From JAEUMG01 sp046349315 (GTDB lineage: Bacteria; Pseudomonadota; Alphaproteobacteria; Rhizobiales; Aestuariivirgaceae), in contig JAXMCQ010000029.1 of NCBI GenBank assembly GCA_046349315.1, forward strand, positions 1 to 64,000: 64,000 nt of DNA, read 5' to 3'. Of the stretch, positions 1-8,171 are shown piece by piece; the first letter of the stretch is position 1, and the number at the start of each line of letters is the position of its first letter. A program made the translations under genes and the position numbers. The notes under the pieces were generated by a model. It was not told the DNA's origin. It searched no databases and saw only the letters and a program-made list of their open reading frames with translations.

Positions 1-546
1 CGCCGCCGCACCCGCACGAATGGTCGGCAGTGCAACGAGGCCGACCTTGGCCGGAGTTTGCCGTCCCATCACCCGCACCAGGTTTGAATCCGTCATGGGT
101 GTCAGCGGATGGTTGCGCATCGGCGAATCCGACAGGAGCTGCTGGCCCACGAACAAGTGGCCCAGATAGATGGATCGGCCATTCTCGGGGTATGCCGGAC
201 AGACAATGCTGAAATCATCGCCGAGCTCTGCCAGCAAAGCGTCGGCGACCGGGCCGATATTGCCCTTGTCCGTTGAGTCGAAGGTCGAGCAGTACTTGAA
301 GAAGAACTGTTTTGCTCCCGCCGCCTTCAACCATCGGCAGGCGGCGAGCGATTGCGCGACGGCTTCGGCCGCCGGGATCGTTCGCGATTTGAGTGCGACG
401 ACGATCGCATCCGCTTCCGGTACCGCATCGCCGGGCTTCGGCACGTCGATGACCTGAACGGTACGCATGCCGGCCCGCGTCAGCATGCTGGCGAGATCGG
501 TCGCGCCGGTAAAATCATCGGCGATACAGCCCAGCAGAAGGCTCAT
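1..546 (-). CDS. DUF1537 four-carbon/apionate-type sugar-acid kinase, 5' part (OtnK/OiaK-like)
   Basis: The reverse complement from an ATG at 546 reads open to the window edge (182 codons), so the 3' part is missing. The N-terminus carries the family hallmark GCIADDFTGATDLAS, the acidic substrate-binding loop of the DUF1537 N-terminal domain, followed by a KYCSTFDST segment and a CPAYPENGR segment typical of these kinases. The family phosphorylates 3-oxo-tetronates (OtnK) or 3-oxo-isoapionate (OiaK) with ATP in the cytoplasm. It lies 10 bp downstream of an apionate-lactonase-like gene on the same strand, which favours an apionate-pathway role (3-oxo-isoapionate kinase), but the specificity cannot be read from this fragment. 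The family call is firm; the substrate is inference. Confidence 0.85.
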   Translation of the reverse strand, partial: MSLLLGCIADDFTGATDLASMLTRAGMRTVQVIDVPKPGDAVPEADAIVVALKSRTIPAAEAVAQSLAACRWLKAAGAKQFFFKYCSTFDSTDKGNIGPVADALLAELGDDFSIVCPAYPENGRSIYLGHLFVGQQLLSDSPMRNHPLTPMTDSNLVRVMGRQTPAKVGLVALPTIRAGAAA

Positions 547-556
547 GCGCGAGCGA

Positions 557-2518
557 TCACGCCGCCGCTATGCGAACGACGGCATAAGGCCCCAACTCAA
601 CGGTGCCGACTTTCTTCACCGCCTTTCCGCTTTTCGACAGAAGCTTCGGATCGGCGAGAGCCTTTGCGTAGCTCGAAAGATCGACCGCCTGGATATTTGC
701 CCCGCCTTTGAAGCCTTCGACCTTCGCCTTCTTCGGTTCGGACGTCAGATTGGCAAGCCACAGGACTTGGCCCGACTTGCTGCGATGGGCAACCGCGGCA
801 ATCGTCGACGGCTCAGCCGATGTCGCGGCAATGCGTTTCGCGCCGCTCGCTTCGGCAAGGCCGGTCGCCACGTGATAGAGCGGATATACAGCGGCATTGC
901 CGCCATCATATCCGGGCTGCGCATAATCGGCCTTCCGGTAGATCATGCCCTGCGGTCCGATCACCGAACCGATCGCAACCGATGCGGCCGTGCCCGCGAA
1001 AGCTGCGACGCAGCCGAGCGTCCAGGCCGCTCCGAAGAGACCGCGCTGGCGCGGGTCCATGTCGGAAAGACAGACGCGCCCGTTTCCAGGATTCGCTGCA
1101 ACGCCGGCACCATAGGGATTGTCGCGCGCCGGGATGCTCGTCGGTCCGATGTGATAGGGCTTGCCCTTCCTGAAGGCCTTGGCCGAGTTGATCACATAGG
1201 GAAGCGCCTCGAGTGTCTCCATCACCGATATGTCGTCGGCCGCGTGCACGATCGGGCACGTCGTGTGGGTGACGTAGTCGAGAAGCTCGGCCGGCGGCGG
1301 CTTGCGGTTGAGTTCAGTGAAATACGAGAACATGCCGCCGCCCAGCGTCACGCTCGGAAAGGCCGCGCGCGCCGCCGTGTAGATTTCCTTGAGCGTCGGC
1401 CCTGATCCGCCCGCGCTGCCGGGCAAGACGGCCTTGAGGTCGGCCGCCGGCGAGACCGCCACGGCAGCAGGCTTGAGTCCTGACTCCTTGATGGCCGCAG
1501 CGATCGGCGCAAGCTCATCGGCGGGAGCGCCTTTGCCGGGGATGACGATTTCGAGCGTCACATCGGCACCGGTCGCTTCCGCCAGAGCGCGATAATTCCT
1601 AAGCGCTGCAGGAATGCCTGACTGCCGCCCGTCGACCTGGCAGATCAGCGATTTCACGCCCGTATTCTTGACGAGATCGGCTTTGTCTTTTGCAGCGGCC
1701 GCTTCACGCATTTGTACACCAGACGCGATGATCGGCATCGTGCCGGCGGCACCACCCAATTTGACCGCGATCGGCTTGGCGGCGCCGCGCGCCTTGGGCT
1801 TGGGCAATTTACCGGTGAGCGTCAATGTCACCGACTGCGTGAACGTCTCGCCCTTCGGCAGTACATAGGGCCACGGCAGAGCGAGCGGTCGCACATAGGT
1901 CTTGAACGACGCATCCGTCCAATTGCGATGGTCTTCGGTCTCGAACGTATCGCCTTCGAAACGGACCTCGGCATTCACGCCGGGCATCGGCGAATGCGTC
2001 ATGGCGCGCACATTGAGGAAGGGCTGCACGGGGTTGATGGTCGCGGGAAACTTGTCCCTGTCCTTCTTGCCGTCGACATGCTCGATGGTGACGGGTTTTC
2101 CGGCGACGCCTTTGAGCGGATGCAGCACGATGAAGCCCGTGCGATTGGTCTTGAAATCGGCCTTTGGCGTCGCCGAGACGGCGAACTTCAGAACGCCATC
2201 GGCCGAACATGCAATGTCCGCATGATAGGCAAGTTCGGCCTTGGCATCGCCGCATGTCGCATCATACGTGACCTTGAAGCCGGATTTGCTCTTGGATACT
2301 TTGAGATTTGTGAGTTTCGGCGTGAATGTGCCCCAATTTTCGTCGCGCACGAGGAAAGCGATCGCCCTCAGCACCTCGGCATCGCCGAGCTTGATGTAGC
2401 GCAGTGCGCCATTGTCGAGCATGGCCGAGATCGCGCCCGCCTGAAGCAGGCGCCCCTTGCCATCCGCCACGTCGGTGCCGAACAGTTTGACCGCACGCGA
2501 AGCTTTTGCTGCCGCCAT
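557..2518 (-). CDS. apnL: D-apionate lactonase-like protein (ApnL family)
   Basis: A 653-residue protein without signal peptide. It begins with a region of about 235 residues containing the run VLRAIAFLVRDENWGT, which I recognise from D-apionate lactonases. A middle region (about 255-530) has alternating strand/helix segments consistent with a TIM barrel, and the last 110 residues form a separate domain. ApnL hydrolyses D-apionolactone to D-apionate. Start: two tandem ATGs exist; the AGGGAGG ribosome-binding site (2524-2530) is 5 nt from the ATG at 2518 and only 2 nt from the one at 2521, so 2518 is preferred. The neighbours (DUF1537 kinase downstream, sugar importer ATPase upstream) fit plant cell-wall apiose use. 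Recognition is from memory of the family, not from a search. Confidence 0.7.
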   Translation of the reverse strand: MAAAKASRAVKLFGTDVADGKGRLLQAGAISAMLDNGALRYIKLGDAEVLRAIAFLVRDENWGTFTPKLTNLKVSKSKSGFKVTYDATCGDAKAELAYHADIACSADGVLKFAVSATPKADFKTNRTGFIVLHPLKGVAGKPVTIEHVDGKKDRDKFPATINPVQPFLNVRAMTHSPMPGVNAEVRFEGDTFETEDHRNWTDASFKTYVRPLALPWPYVLPKGETFTQSVTLTLTGKLPKPKARGAAKPIAVKLGGAAGTMPIIASGVQMREAAAAKDKADLVKNTGVKSLICQVDGRQSGIPAALRNYRALAEATGADVTLEIVIPGKGAPADELAPIAAAIKESGLKPAAVAVSPAADLKAVLPGSAGGSGPTLKEIYTAARAAFPSVTLGGGMFSYFTELNRKPPPAELLDYVTHTTCPIVHAADDISVMETLEALPYVINSAKAFRKGKPYHIGPTSIPARDNPYGAGVAANPGNGRVCLSDMDPRQRGLFGAAWTLGCVAAFAGTAASVAIGSVIGPQGMIYRKADYAQPGYDGGNAAVYPLYHVATGLAEASGAKRIAATSAEPSTIAAVAHRSKSGQVLWLANLTSEPKKAKVEGFKGGANIQAVDLSSYAKALADPKLLSKSGKAVKKVGTVELGPYAVVRIAAA

Positions 2519-2528
2519 CATTTCCTCC

Positions 2529-3629
2529 CTAGGCCGCTTTTCTTGGGCTCACGACCCGATCTGTCGCTGGATCGATGAGCACCGCATGATTCATATCGAA
2601 TTCGAGTTCTACTCTCTCGCCTGGCTTACAGCCCGAATGCGGATCGACTTCCGCCACAACGGACGTCGAGCCGACGGGGCATGTGATCAGCATGCGCGCG
2701 CCGGTCGGCTGAACGAGCTCGATCATCGAAGCGACCTTGGCGCGATTGCGGCCCCCGGCGCCTGTCGCAATATCGATGTGCTGCGGGCGGATGCCAAGAA
2801 GGACTTCGCTTAAGGACGGCGGTGTAAAGGGCAGCTTGACGAGAACGTTCTGGCCAAGGTCGAGCAATTCGCCGCCCGCCGCATCGGAGAGGATGCGCGC
2901 CGGGATGAAATTCATCTTTGGCGAACCGAGGAAGCCCGCCACAAACCGGGTAGCGGGCTGTTCGTAGAGGGCGAGCGGCGGCCCCACCTGCTCGATCTTG
3001 CCGTCGCGCAGCAGCACGATCCTGTCGGCCAGCGTCATCGCCTCGATCTGGTCATGCGTGACATAGATCATCGTGCGTCCGATCTCCTGGTGTAGCCGCT
3101 TGATCTCGGAGCGCATGTCGTCACGCAATTGCGCGTCGAGATTGCTCAATGGCTCATCGAACAGGAACAACCGCGCATCGCGCACGATGGCCCGGCCGAT
3201 CGCCACGCGCTGGCGCTGGCCTCCCGAAAGCTGGCGCGGCAGGCGTTCGAGCAAGGCGCCGATCCCGAGCATTTCGGCGGCCTGTTTGACCCGCTTGTCG
3301 ATCGCGGCCTGGGCAAATTTGCGTGCCCGCAAGCCGAAAGCGATGTTCTCGTAAACGTTCATGTAGGGATAGAGCGCATAATTCTGGAACACCATCGCGA
3401 TGTCGCGATCGCGCGGCCGCACATGCGTGACGTTCTTGCCGCCGATCTCGATAGATCCGTCATTGGTGTCTTCGAGCCCGGCGATCGTGCGCAGCAAAGT
3501 GGACTTGCCGCATCCCGAAGGACCGACAAGGACCGTGAATTCGCCCGATGGCACCTCAAGATCGATGCCGCGCACGGCATGCAGAGCGCCGTAATATTTG
3601 TGCAATCCGCTTATCTTGAGATCCGCCAT
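2529..3629 (-). CDS. ugpC: ABC sugar importer ATP-binding protein, UgpC/MalK type
   Basis: A 366-residue cytoplasmic ATPase of a carbohydrate importer. Walker A is GPSGCGKST near residue 40, the signature LSGGQRQRVAIGRA near 135, Walker B LFLFDEPLSNLD follows, then the switch histidine in VTHDQIEAMTLADR. The C-terminal 120 residues form the MalK-type OB-fold regulatory domain (GIRPQHI). Length is normal for the family. It lies between apnL and the remains of a solute-binding-protein gene; no permease genes are present in this operon. It may serve permeases encoded elsewhere, as UgpC-type ATPases are often shared, or be left over from a decayed importer. A paralogue is at 60494-61585. Confidence 0.93.
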   Translation of the reverse strand: MADLKISGLHKYYGALHAVRGIDLEVPSGEFTVLVGPSGCGKSTLLRTIAGLEDTNDGSIEIGGKNVTHVRPRDRDIAMVFQNYALYPYMNVYENIAFGLRARKFAQAAIDKRVKQAAEMLGIGALLERLPRQLSGGQRQRVAIGRAIVRDARLFLFDEPLSNLDAQLRDDMRSEIKRLHQEIGRTMIYVTHDQIEAMTLADRIVLLRDGKIEQVGPPLALYEQPATRFVAGFLGSPKMNFIPARILSDAAGGELLDLGQNVLVKLPFTPPSLSEVLLGIRPQHIDIATGAGGRNRAKVASMIELVQPTGARMLITCPVGSTSVVAEVDPHSGCKPGERVELEFDMNHAVLIDPATDRVVSPRKAA

Positions 3630-3684
3630 CGCCTGGTCCCCTGGTCCACGCAGCCCACCAGCTGGCGGGCATTCTTACGCAAAA

Positions 3685-5111
3685 TTACATCGTCGGATAG
3701 GCACCTGGCTTGGAAACCCAGTCGAGATAGACGGCCTTCTGCCGGGCGACACCAATTTCCTCGGTGATCGCATCCCATTCGGCCGCTGTCTGATCGAGGA
3801 TCGCCTTCGGGTCGCCGCCAGCCCATAACCTCGACACCGCCTGGCGCAAGCCCCTCTCATATTTGTCGGTCTGAAGCAGCGAGAGGTCGAGGAGACCACT
3901 CTTCGAGCCGTCCCGGAGCGTCTTGAGATAACTCCTGCATCTGGCCAGGGGCTTAACATTGCGCTGGTAAAAGCGGAAGTGCGGAACGGATCGCGCAGCC
4001 ATAAGGCGGTCGGTACGCCGGTCGTTCGAGGCTGACATCCTCGCTATTCAGCCATTGAAGAAGAGATAGGCGGCGTCCTTGCTGGTCGCCGAGGCGACCG
4101 CCAGCGCAAAGCCACTCCGCCAGTTCGGGATGTCCGCCCTGGCGGCAATGTAAGCGACTTTGCCGACGACCGCTGTCGATTTTGGGACCCAGCTCAAGAC
4201 ATCCTCGTCATGCGCCCCATAGCCGGCAGCCCAGCGGCCATCGGGCGGCCACGGATCGCCATGGCCGTCTTGCTGGCGCAGGAAGGGGCAACGAGATTTT
4301 CCGCAGACCCCCACTGCTCGACGCCGGGCGGCATGAAGTACCGCCGTTGCGTACGTCGGTGAAGATACCGATCCTGACAGCGCTATTGATTGTTTGATTT
4401 ACAGTCTCTGGATCGAAGAACTTGCCACCGACACGGCGGCGCTCAACATGGGTGGGCGAGCAATTCGGCTGCCGGAAGAGGCCAGCGCTGGCGATACTTG
4501 GAGCGAGCTCGGTCGAACTGCCGACTTCGTCGAATTCGCTCCAGGTTCGGCACGGCGAGGTCGCTAATCTGTCTTCGCCTTGAAGTTTTTCTGAGCTTCG
4601 GATCGGCGAAAATGTTCTCGCGGTAATAGAAGACGAAGATCGCCGCCATCATCCGGGAAGCCAGCGGATCTTGCCGTTCACCGCATCCTGCCGTCGCGAT
4701 ACCCCGGCGCGATGTCCTGCAATTCCGCGCGATAGCCATATTTGTCGGACATGAAAGGCCGAGGTCTTCCAATGCCCCTGCCTGCACAAGTTCGGCATCC
4801 AGGTGGGCACCATGCTGAGCGCAATTACAGGCACCTGTGGTCGAATTTCATTTCTCCGCCAGTATCAGCGACGGGGCAACTCGATCACCTTCACCTGGAT
4901 GCCAGTCAGTTCCTCCCATTTCGGGCCGGAGAAATTGAGTGACCGAGAGCTTGAGTCCCGCTGGCCAGGCGACCGTGATCGTCTGACCGCGATAGTGCTC
5001 CGCCGCGCGCAGCGCACTCTGCGCGGCAGTTTCAGCCTGCACGCTGATTATCACGCTCAACGCCCTTCCGGCCGCAAGACCGAGAAGGCTCAGCAGTCGA
5101 CCAGGCCGCAT
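3685..5111 (-). pseudogene. Degenerate sugar ABC transporter solute-binding protein
   Basis: Pieces of one binding protein lie in order in different frames. The start ATG at 5111 overlaps the stop of the upstream dehydrogenase gene (TGATG) and is followed by a signal-peptide-like stretch and TITVAWPAGLKLS. The reading continues in another frame with NFSGPKWEELTGIQVKVIEL near 4870-4935, which hits a stop. A stretch with FYYRENIFADPKLRKT follows near 4600, then WVPKSTAVVGKVAYIAARAD near 4100-4200. A C-terminal piece of 117 codons (3685-4038) ends the gene. At least three frame changes and internal stops are needed to join them, so the product cannot be made as one chain. The intact family is about 440-570 residues, in line with the span. 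The importer's permeases are also absent here. Confidence 0.85.
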
Positions 5112-6160
5112 CACTTTCCGAAGCGCTGGGCAAACTGTTCGAGGCGGGCCTTGAACTTAGCCGACTCCAGCACCTTCCTGTTGACGACCCCGCGCGGCAC
5201 CCGGCCATGCTGCACATCGAGAACGGCCCGCACATCGGCAGCCCCGTTACCGGCAAAGCACTGGTCCGTCCAGCACAGGGCATGGGGTGCCAGGATCACA
5301 TTGTCGAGCTTGAGGATGGGATCGTCCGGATCGGGCGGTTCGGCTTCCAACACATCGAGCCCTGCCCCAGCGATCTTTCGCTTCTGCAGCACCTCGGTGA
5401 GCGCCTTCTGATCGACGATCGGCCCGCGCGCCGTGTTGATGATGTAAGCGGTTGGCTTCATCAGCGCGAGCCGCTCGGCATTGACGATATGACGTGTCTC
5501 TGGCGTCAAGGGGCAACTGACCGAGAGCACATCGGAGCGCCTGAACAGATCTTCGATCGAAACGAGTTCGATTCCGAGTTCCTTGGCAACGGCTTTGTCG
5601 GCATAGGGATCATGGGCGATGAATTTCATGTCGAACGGCTTCATCAATCGGAACAGTTCGGCACCGATATTGCCGATGCCGAGCGCCCCGAGCGTGCGGC
5701 CCACAAGACCCACGCCCATATGGTCCGACCGCTTAGCAAAGCCCGCCGCCGCTTCGCGGGTGAGCTTGTCCTTGATCATGACCTTGCCGGTCAATGCCAG
5801 AAGCAGCGTGATGATCGAGACCGCGACCGGGCGCCGGACGCCGTCCGGCGTGATGACCAGCGCGATGTCGGCATCGGTGCAGGCATCAACGTCAACCGTA
5901 TCGTAGCCCACGCCGAAGCGGGCGATCACCGCGAGCCGGCCACTCTTCGGCACGCTTTCCCGCCCGAAGCGATGCGCAAGCAATATCAGCGCGTCGAAAT
6001 CTTCGAGCTGCTCGCCTTTGATCGGGCTTGCGGAATCGATGAACACCATTTCGACTCCAGGCGCCGACTTGAGCGGGCCGAGATCGAAATCGGGATAGGT
6101 TGGCGATCCGTCTGCCTTCCTGAAGTCGCCCGACAAGGCGACCCTATACTTATCGGCCAT
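5111..6160 (-). CDS. NAD-dependent D-isomer-specific 2-hydroxyacid dehydrogenase
   Basis: A 349-residue cytoplasmic oxidoreductase. The Rossmann loop is GALGIGNIG near residue 170. The catalytic triad is visible as Arg in NTARGPIVD, Glu in LEAEPPDPDDPI and His in LAPHALCW, as in glyoxylate/hydroxypyruvate and phosphoglycerate dehydrogenases. It reduces a 2-keto acid or oxidises a D-2-hydroxyacid; the substrate is unknown. It lies 10 bp downstream of the HpaI-type aldolase, so it could process a keto-acid or 2-hydroxyacid product of that enzyme. Its stop codon overlaps the start of the binding-protein pseudogene, implying one transcript with translational coupling. Confidence 0.9.
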   Translation of the reverse strand: MADKYRVALSGDFRKADGSPTYPDFDLGPLKSAPGVEMVFIDSASPIKGEQLEDFDALILLAHRFGRESVPKSGRLAVIARFGVGYDTVDVDACTDADIALVITPDGVRRPVAVSIITLLLALTGKVMIKDKLTREAAAGFAKRSDHMGVGLVGRTLGALGIGNIGAELFRLMKPFDMKFIAHDPYADKAVAKELGIELVSIEDLFRRSDVLSVSCPLTPETRHIVNAERLALMKPTAYIINTARGPIVDQKALTEVLQKRKIAGAGLDVLEAEPPDPDDPILKLDNVILAPHALCWTDQCFAGNGAADVRAVLDVQHGRVPRGVVNRKVLESAKFKARLEQFAQRFGK

Positions 6161-6170
6161 CGTCAGGCCC

Positions 6171-6956
6171 TCACTTTACTTTGCACTTTTCTTTCATCTT
6201 CGAGATGCCGTCGGCCAATGCATCATGCAACAGCCAGACGTCGCCGGAATAGCAGATGAAATCGAAGCCGTCCTTGACGTTGCTGACCCCCTGCTCGACA
6301 TTGGGCACGAGCCGTCCCAGCGACTTCTTGTTCTTCTTCGCGGCATTGATGATCGTGTCCATCGCCTTCTTGAAATCGCGATGTTCGAACTGGCCGGGAA
6401 TGCCGAGCGACACGGACAGGTCGAAATGGCCGACCCACAGGCAGTCGACGCCATCGATCGCCGCCATCTTGTCTGCATTCTCAACGCCTTCAGCGGTCTC
6501 GATGAGGCAGAAGAACGTGGAACGGTCATTGGCGGTTTTGAATTTGTCGGCGACCGCACCAGGCCGGTAGCGATCATGGGCAATTTGCAATGCCACGCCG
6601 CGCTTGCCCAGCGGGTGATATTTCATCGAGTCGAGGATGTGGCGAACCTCATCGACATTGCCGACCATTGGCAGCATGAGCCCTTCCACACCCAAATCCA
6701 TCGCGCGCGCGATGTGGTGATAGTCCTTGCTCGGCATGCGCACGATCGCCGGTAGGTCGGCGGCCTCGAAGTAGCGCAATGTGCTCTTGACCGTCTCGAT
6801 ATCGAATCCGGAATGCTCGAGATCGAACAGGGTAAAGTCGCAGCCTGCCGATTTCATGATGTACCCGATGCCGGGCGTTGCGAATTCGACGATGAAATGC
6901 CCGAATTTCGGGGTCTTCGCCGATTTCGTCATGGCCTTGAGGCCGCGTTCAGCCAT
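6171..6956 (-). CDS. HpcH/HpaI-family class II aldolase
   Basis: A 261-residue member of the HpaI/GarL aldolase family, which cleaves or forms C-C bonds using pyruvate or a related enolate and a divalent metal. The metal-binding Glu and Asp are in IETAEGVEN and VGHFDLSVSLG, and DLEHSGFD near residue 45 matches the family's N-terminal motif. Length fits the family (about 255). An alternative start is Met9 (MTKSAKTPKFGHF), where family similarity begins. In this operon it probably cleaves a keto-sugar acid intermediate. The identity of the donor and acceptor aldehyde cannot be inferred from sequence. Confidence 0.88.
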   Translation of the reverse strand: MAERGLKAMTKSAKTPKFGHFIVEFATPGIGYIMKSAGCDFTLFDLEHSGFDIETVKSTLRYFEAADLPAIVRMPSKDYHHIARAMDLGVEGLMLPMVGNVDEVRHILDSMKYHPLGKRGVALQIAHDRYRPGAVADKFKTANDRSTFFCLIETAEGVENADKMAAIDGVDCLWVGHFDLSVSLGIPGQFEHRDFKKAMDTIINAAKKNKKSLGRLVPNVEQGVSNVKDGFDFICYSGDVWLLHDALADGISKMKEKCKVK

Positions 6957-6979
6957 TGTCAGTCTCCCATATCCAATTT

Positions 6980-7300
6980 TCAGTCGCCGCTCGTAACGGC
7001 CGAGCCTTCACAGACGAGGTCGTAGTCGCTCACCGTCTTGTCGGCGACGAGCGGCGTACTGGCATCGTTGAACTTGTGAAAATGCACGGTCTTGATGTGC
7101 GCCTCGAAGGCGGCGCGGTTGTCATAGATCTCGTAAAGGATAACGCGATCGCCGCCACCGCGCGGTTCAAGGACGTCAAAGCGCCGGCAACCCGCTTCGG
7201 TCGCACAGGACATGGTGGCGTTTTCGTCGATCAGTGCGCGAAACGCCTTGAGGCAACCGGGTTTGAGCCGGAAGTCTACGATGATCACATAACCGCTCAT
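6980..7300 (-). CDS. Antibiotic-biosynthesis-monooxygenase (ABM) domain protein, YgiN-like
   Basis: A 106-residue single-domain protein from the ATG at 7300, which overlaps the TGA of the gntR gene by ATGA; a longer reading from 7324 would run into gntR and lacks family similarity. It has the dimeric ferredoxin-like ABM pattern: a first strand VIIVDFRLKPG, the helix AFRALIDENA, then CRRFDVLEP, ILYEIYDNRAAFEAH and a His-containing helix. Such proteins are quinol monooxygenases or small isomerases/mutarotase-like accessory enzymes in sugar operons. Here it is cotranscribed with the aldolase and dehydrogenase, so an accessory catabolic role is more likely than antibiotic synthesis. Confidence 0.8.
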   Translation of the reverse strand: MSGYVIIVDFRLKPGCLKAFRALIDENATMSCATEAGCRRFDVLEPRGGGDRVILYEIYDNRAAFEAHIKTVHFHKFNDASTPLVADKTVSDYDLVCEGSAVTSGD

Positions 7301-8013
7301 GCTTGTTTCTGCCTCGCCTCCCAATAAACATCGGCAATCTGTTCCAGATGCTTGCGCATCGCGGCTTCTGCCCTGTCAGGATCTTTCGCCGCGATTGCCG
7401 TGTAGATCGCCGCATGCGCATCGTAGGCTGACTGCGCCGTATCCTTGCGACCGGACCAATTCAGCGTCACATGCCGCTGCTCGACCAACCATTCGACGAA
7501 CGCCGCGTGTAGTGTCTGAAAAATGGGATTCTTCGGGATCACCGCCAGCACATAGTGGAAATCCACATCCGTCTTTTCGAATTTTGCGCGATCTCCAAGG
7601 GCTGCGCGATTGGCCTCAAGCGCCACCCGCAGCGCCTCGATTTCTTCGGACGTTGCATGTTCGGCGGCATAGCGTGCGAGGCCGATCTCGAAGAAGGCCC
7701 GCGCCTCCTGGAAATGCCGGATGCCATCCGGCGAGGAAAGGAGATAGCGAACGCTGCCGGATAGATTTTCAACGACGGCCTTGGGCGTCGGGGCCGCGAC
7801 GCGCGCCCGCGCCCCGGCCTTCAATTCGATCATTCCCATGCGCTGAAGATGGAACAGTGCTTCCCGAACAGCGGGCCGCCCGACGCCGAATTCGCGCATC
7901 ATCTCGCGCTCAGACGGCAACGCCTCGCCAGGCATCAAATCGTCCTCCCGGATTCGCTGCTCGACCGTCTGGGCGACTTGCTCGTAGAGCTTGCTGCGGC
8001 GAATTGCGACCAC
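7297..8013 (-). CDS. GntR-family transcriptional regulator, FadR/FCD subfamily
   Basis: A 238-residue repressor. The winged helix-turn-helix spans about residues 8-75 (LYEQVAQTVEQRI, ALPSEREMMREFGVGRPAVREAL). The all-helical FCD effector domain (about 95-230) has the metal/ligand-site residues Asp and His in DVDFHYVLA and further His in DAHAAIYTAI and MRKHLEQI. The start is GTG at 8013; a perfect inverted repeat begins 3 bp upstream and a TATAAT hexamer lies inside it, so the protein very likely represses its own operon. The downstream genes are sugar-acid catabolic, so the inducer is probably a pathway acid. No good Shine-Dalgarno precedes the GTG; a nearly leaderless mRNA is possible. Confidence 0.92.
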   Translation of the reverse strand: MVAIRRSKLYEQVAQTVEQRIREDDLMPGEALPSEREMMREFGVGRPAVREALFHLQRMGMIELKAGARARVAAPTPKAVVENLSGSVRYLLSSPDGIRHFQEARAFFEIGLARYAAEHATSEEIEALRVALEANRAALGDRAKFEKTDVDFHYVLAVIPKNPIFQTLHAAFVEWLVEQRHVTLNWSGRKDTAQSAYDAHAAIYTAIAAKDPDRAEAAMRKHLEQIADVYWEARQKQA

Positions 8014-8015
8014 TT

Positions 8016-8034
8016 TGGTATACCTATTATACCA
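8016..8034. promoter_or_regulatory. GntR operator overlapping the gntR promoter
   Basis: The sequence TGGTATACCTATTATACCA is a perfect 7-bp inverted repeat (TGGTATA / TATACCA) with a 5-bp spacer. This is the size and type of site bound by FadR/NanR-like GntR dimers. On the minus strand it contains TATAAT, a candidate -10 box ending 12 nt before the GTG start. Binding here would block the promoter, consistent with autorepression. No well-spaced -35 hexamer was found. Confidence 0.75.
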
Positions 8035-8171
8035 GAAGGCTAGGCGAGCCGTTCACAACCTGTCAATGTAAATTCACCCGCTTCGCGCCGCGAAATTGTC
8101 ATCGCAGCGCACGGCGCTTCGTGGCCCACACAACCTGCGCTATATGGCACCTAACGCTGTGGAGCTGTGCC

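Noticed and set aside
7299..8171. N-terminal extension of the deoC frame across gntR
   Set aside because: It is antisense to a well-supported regulator, and family similarity starts after the ATG at 8172.
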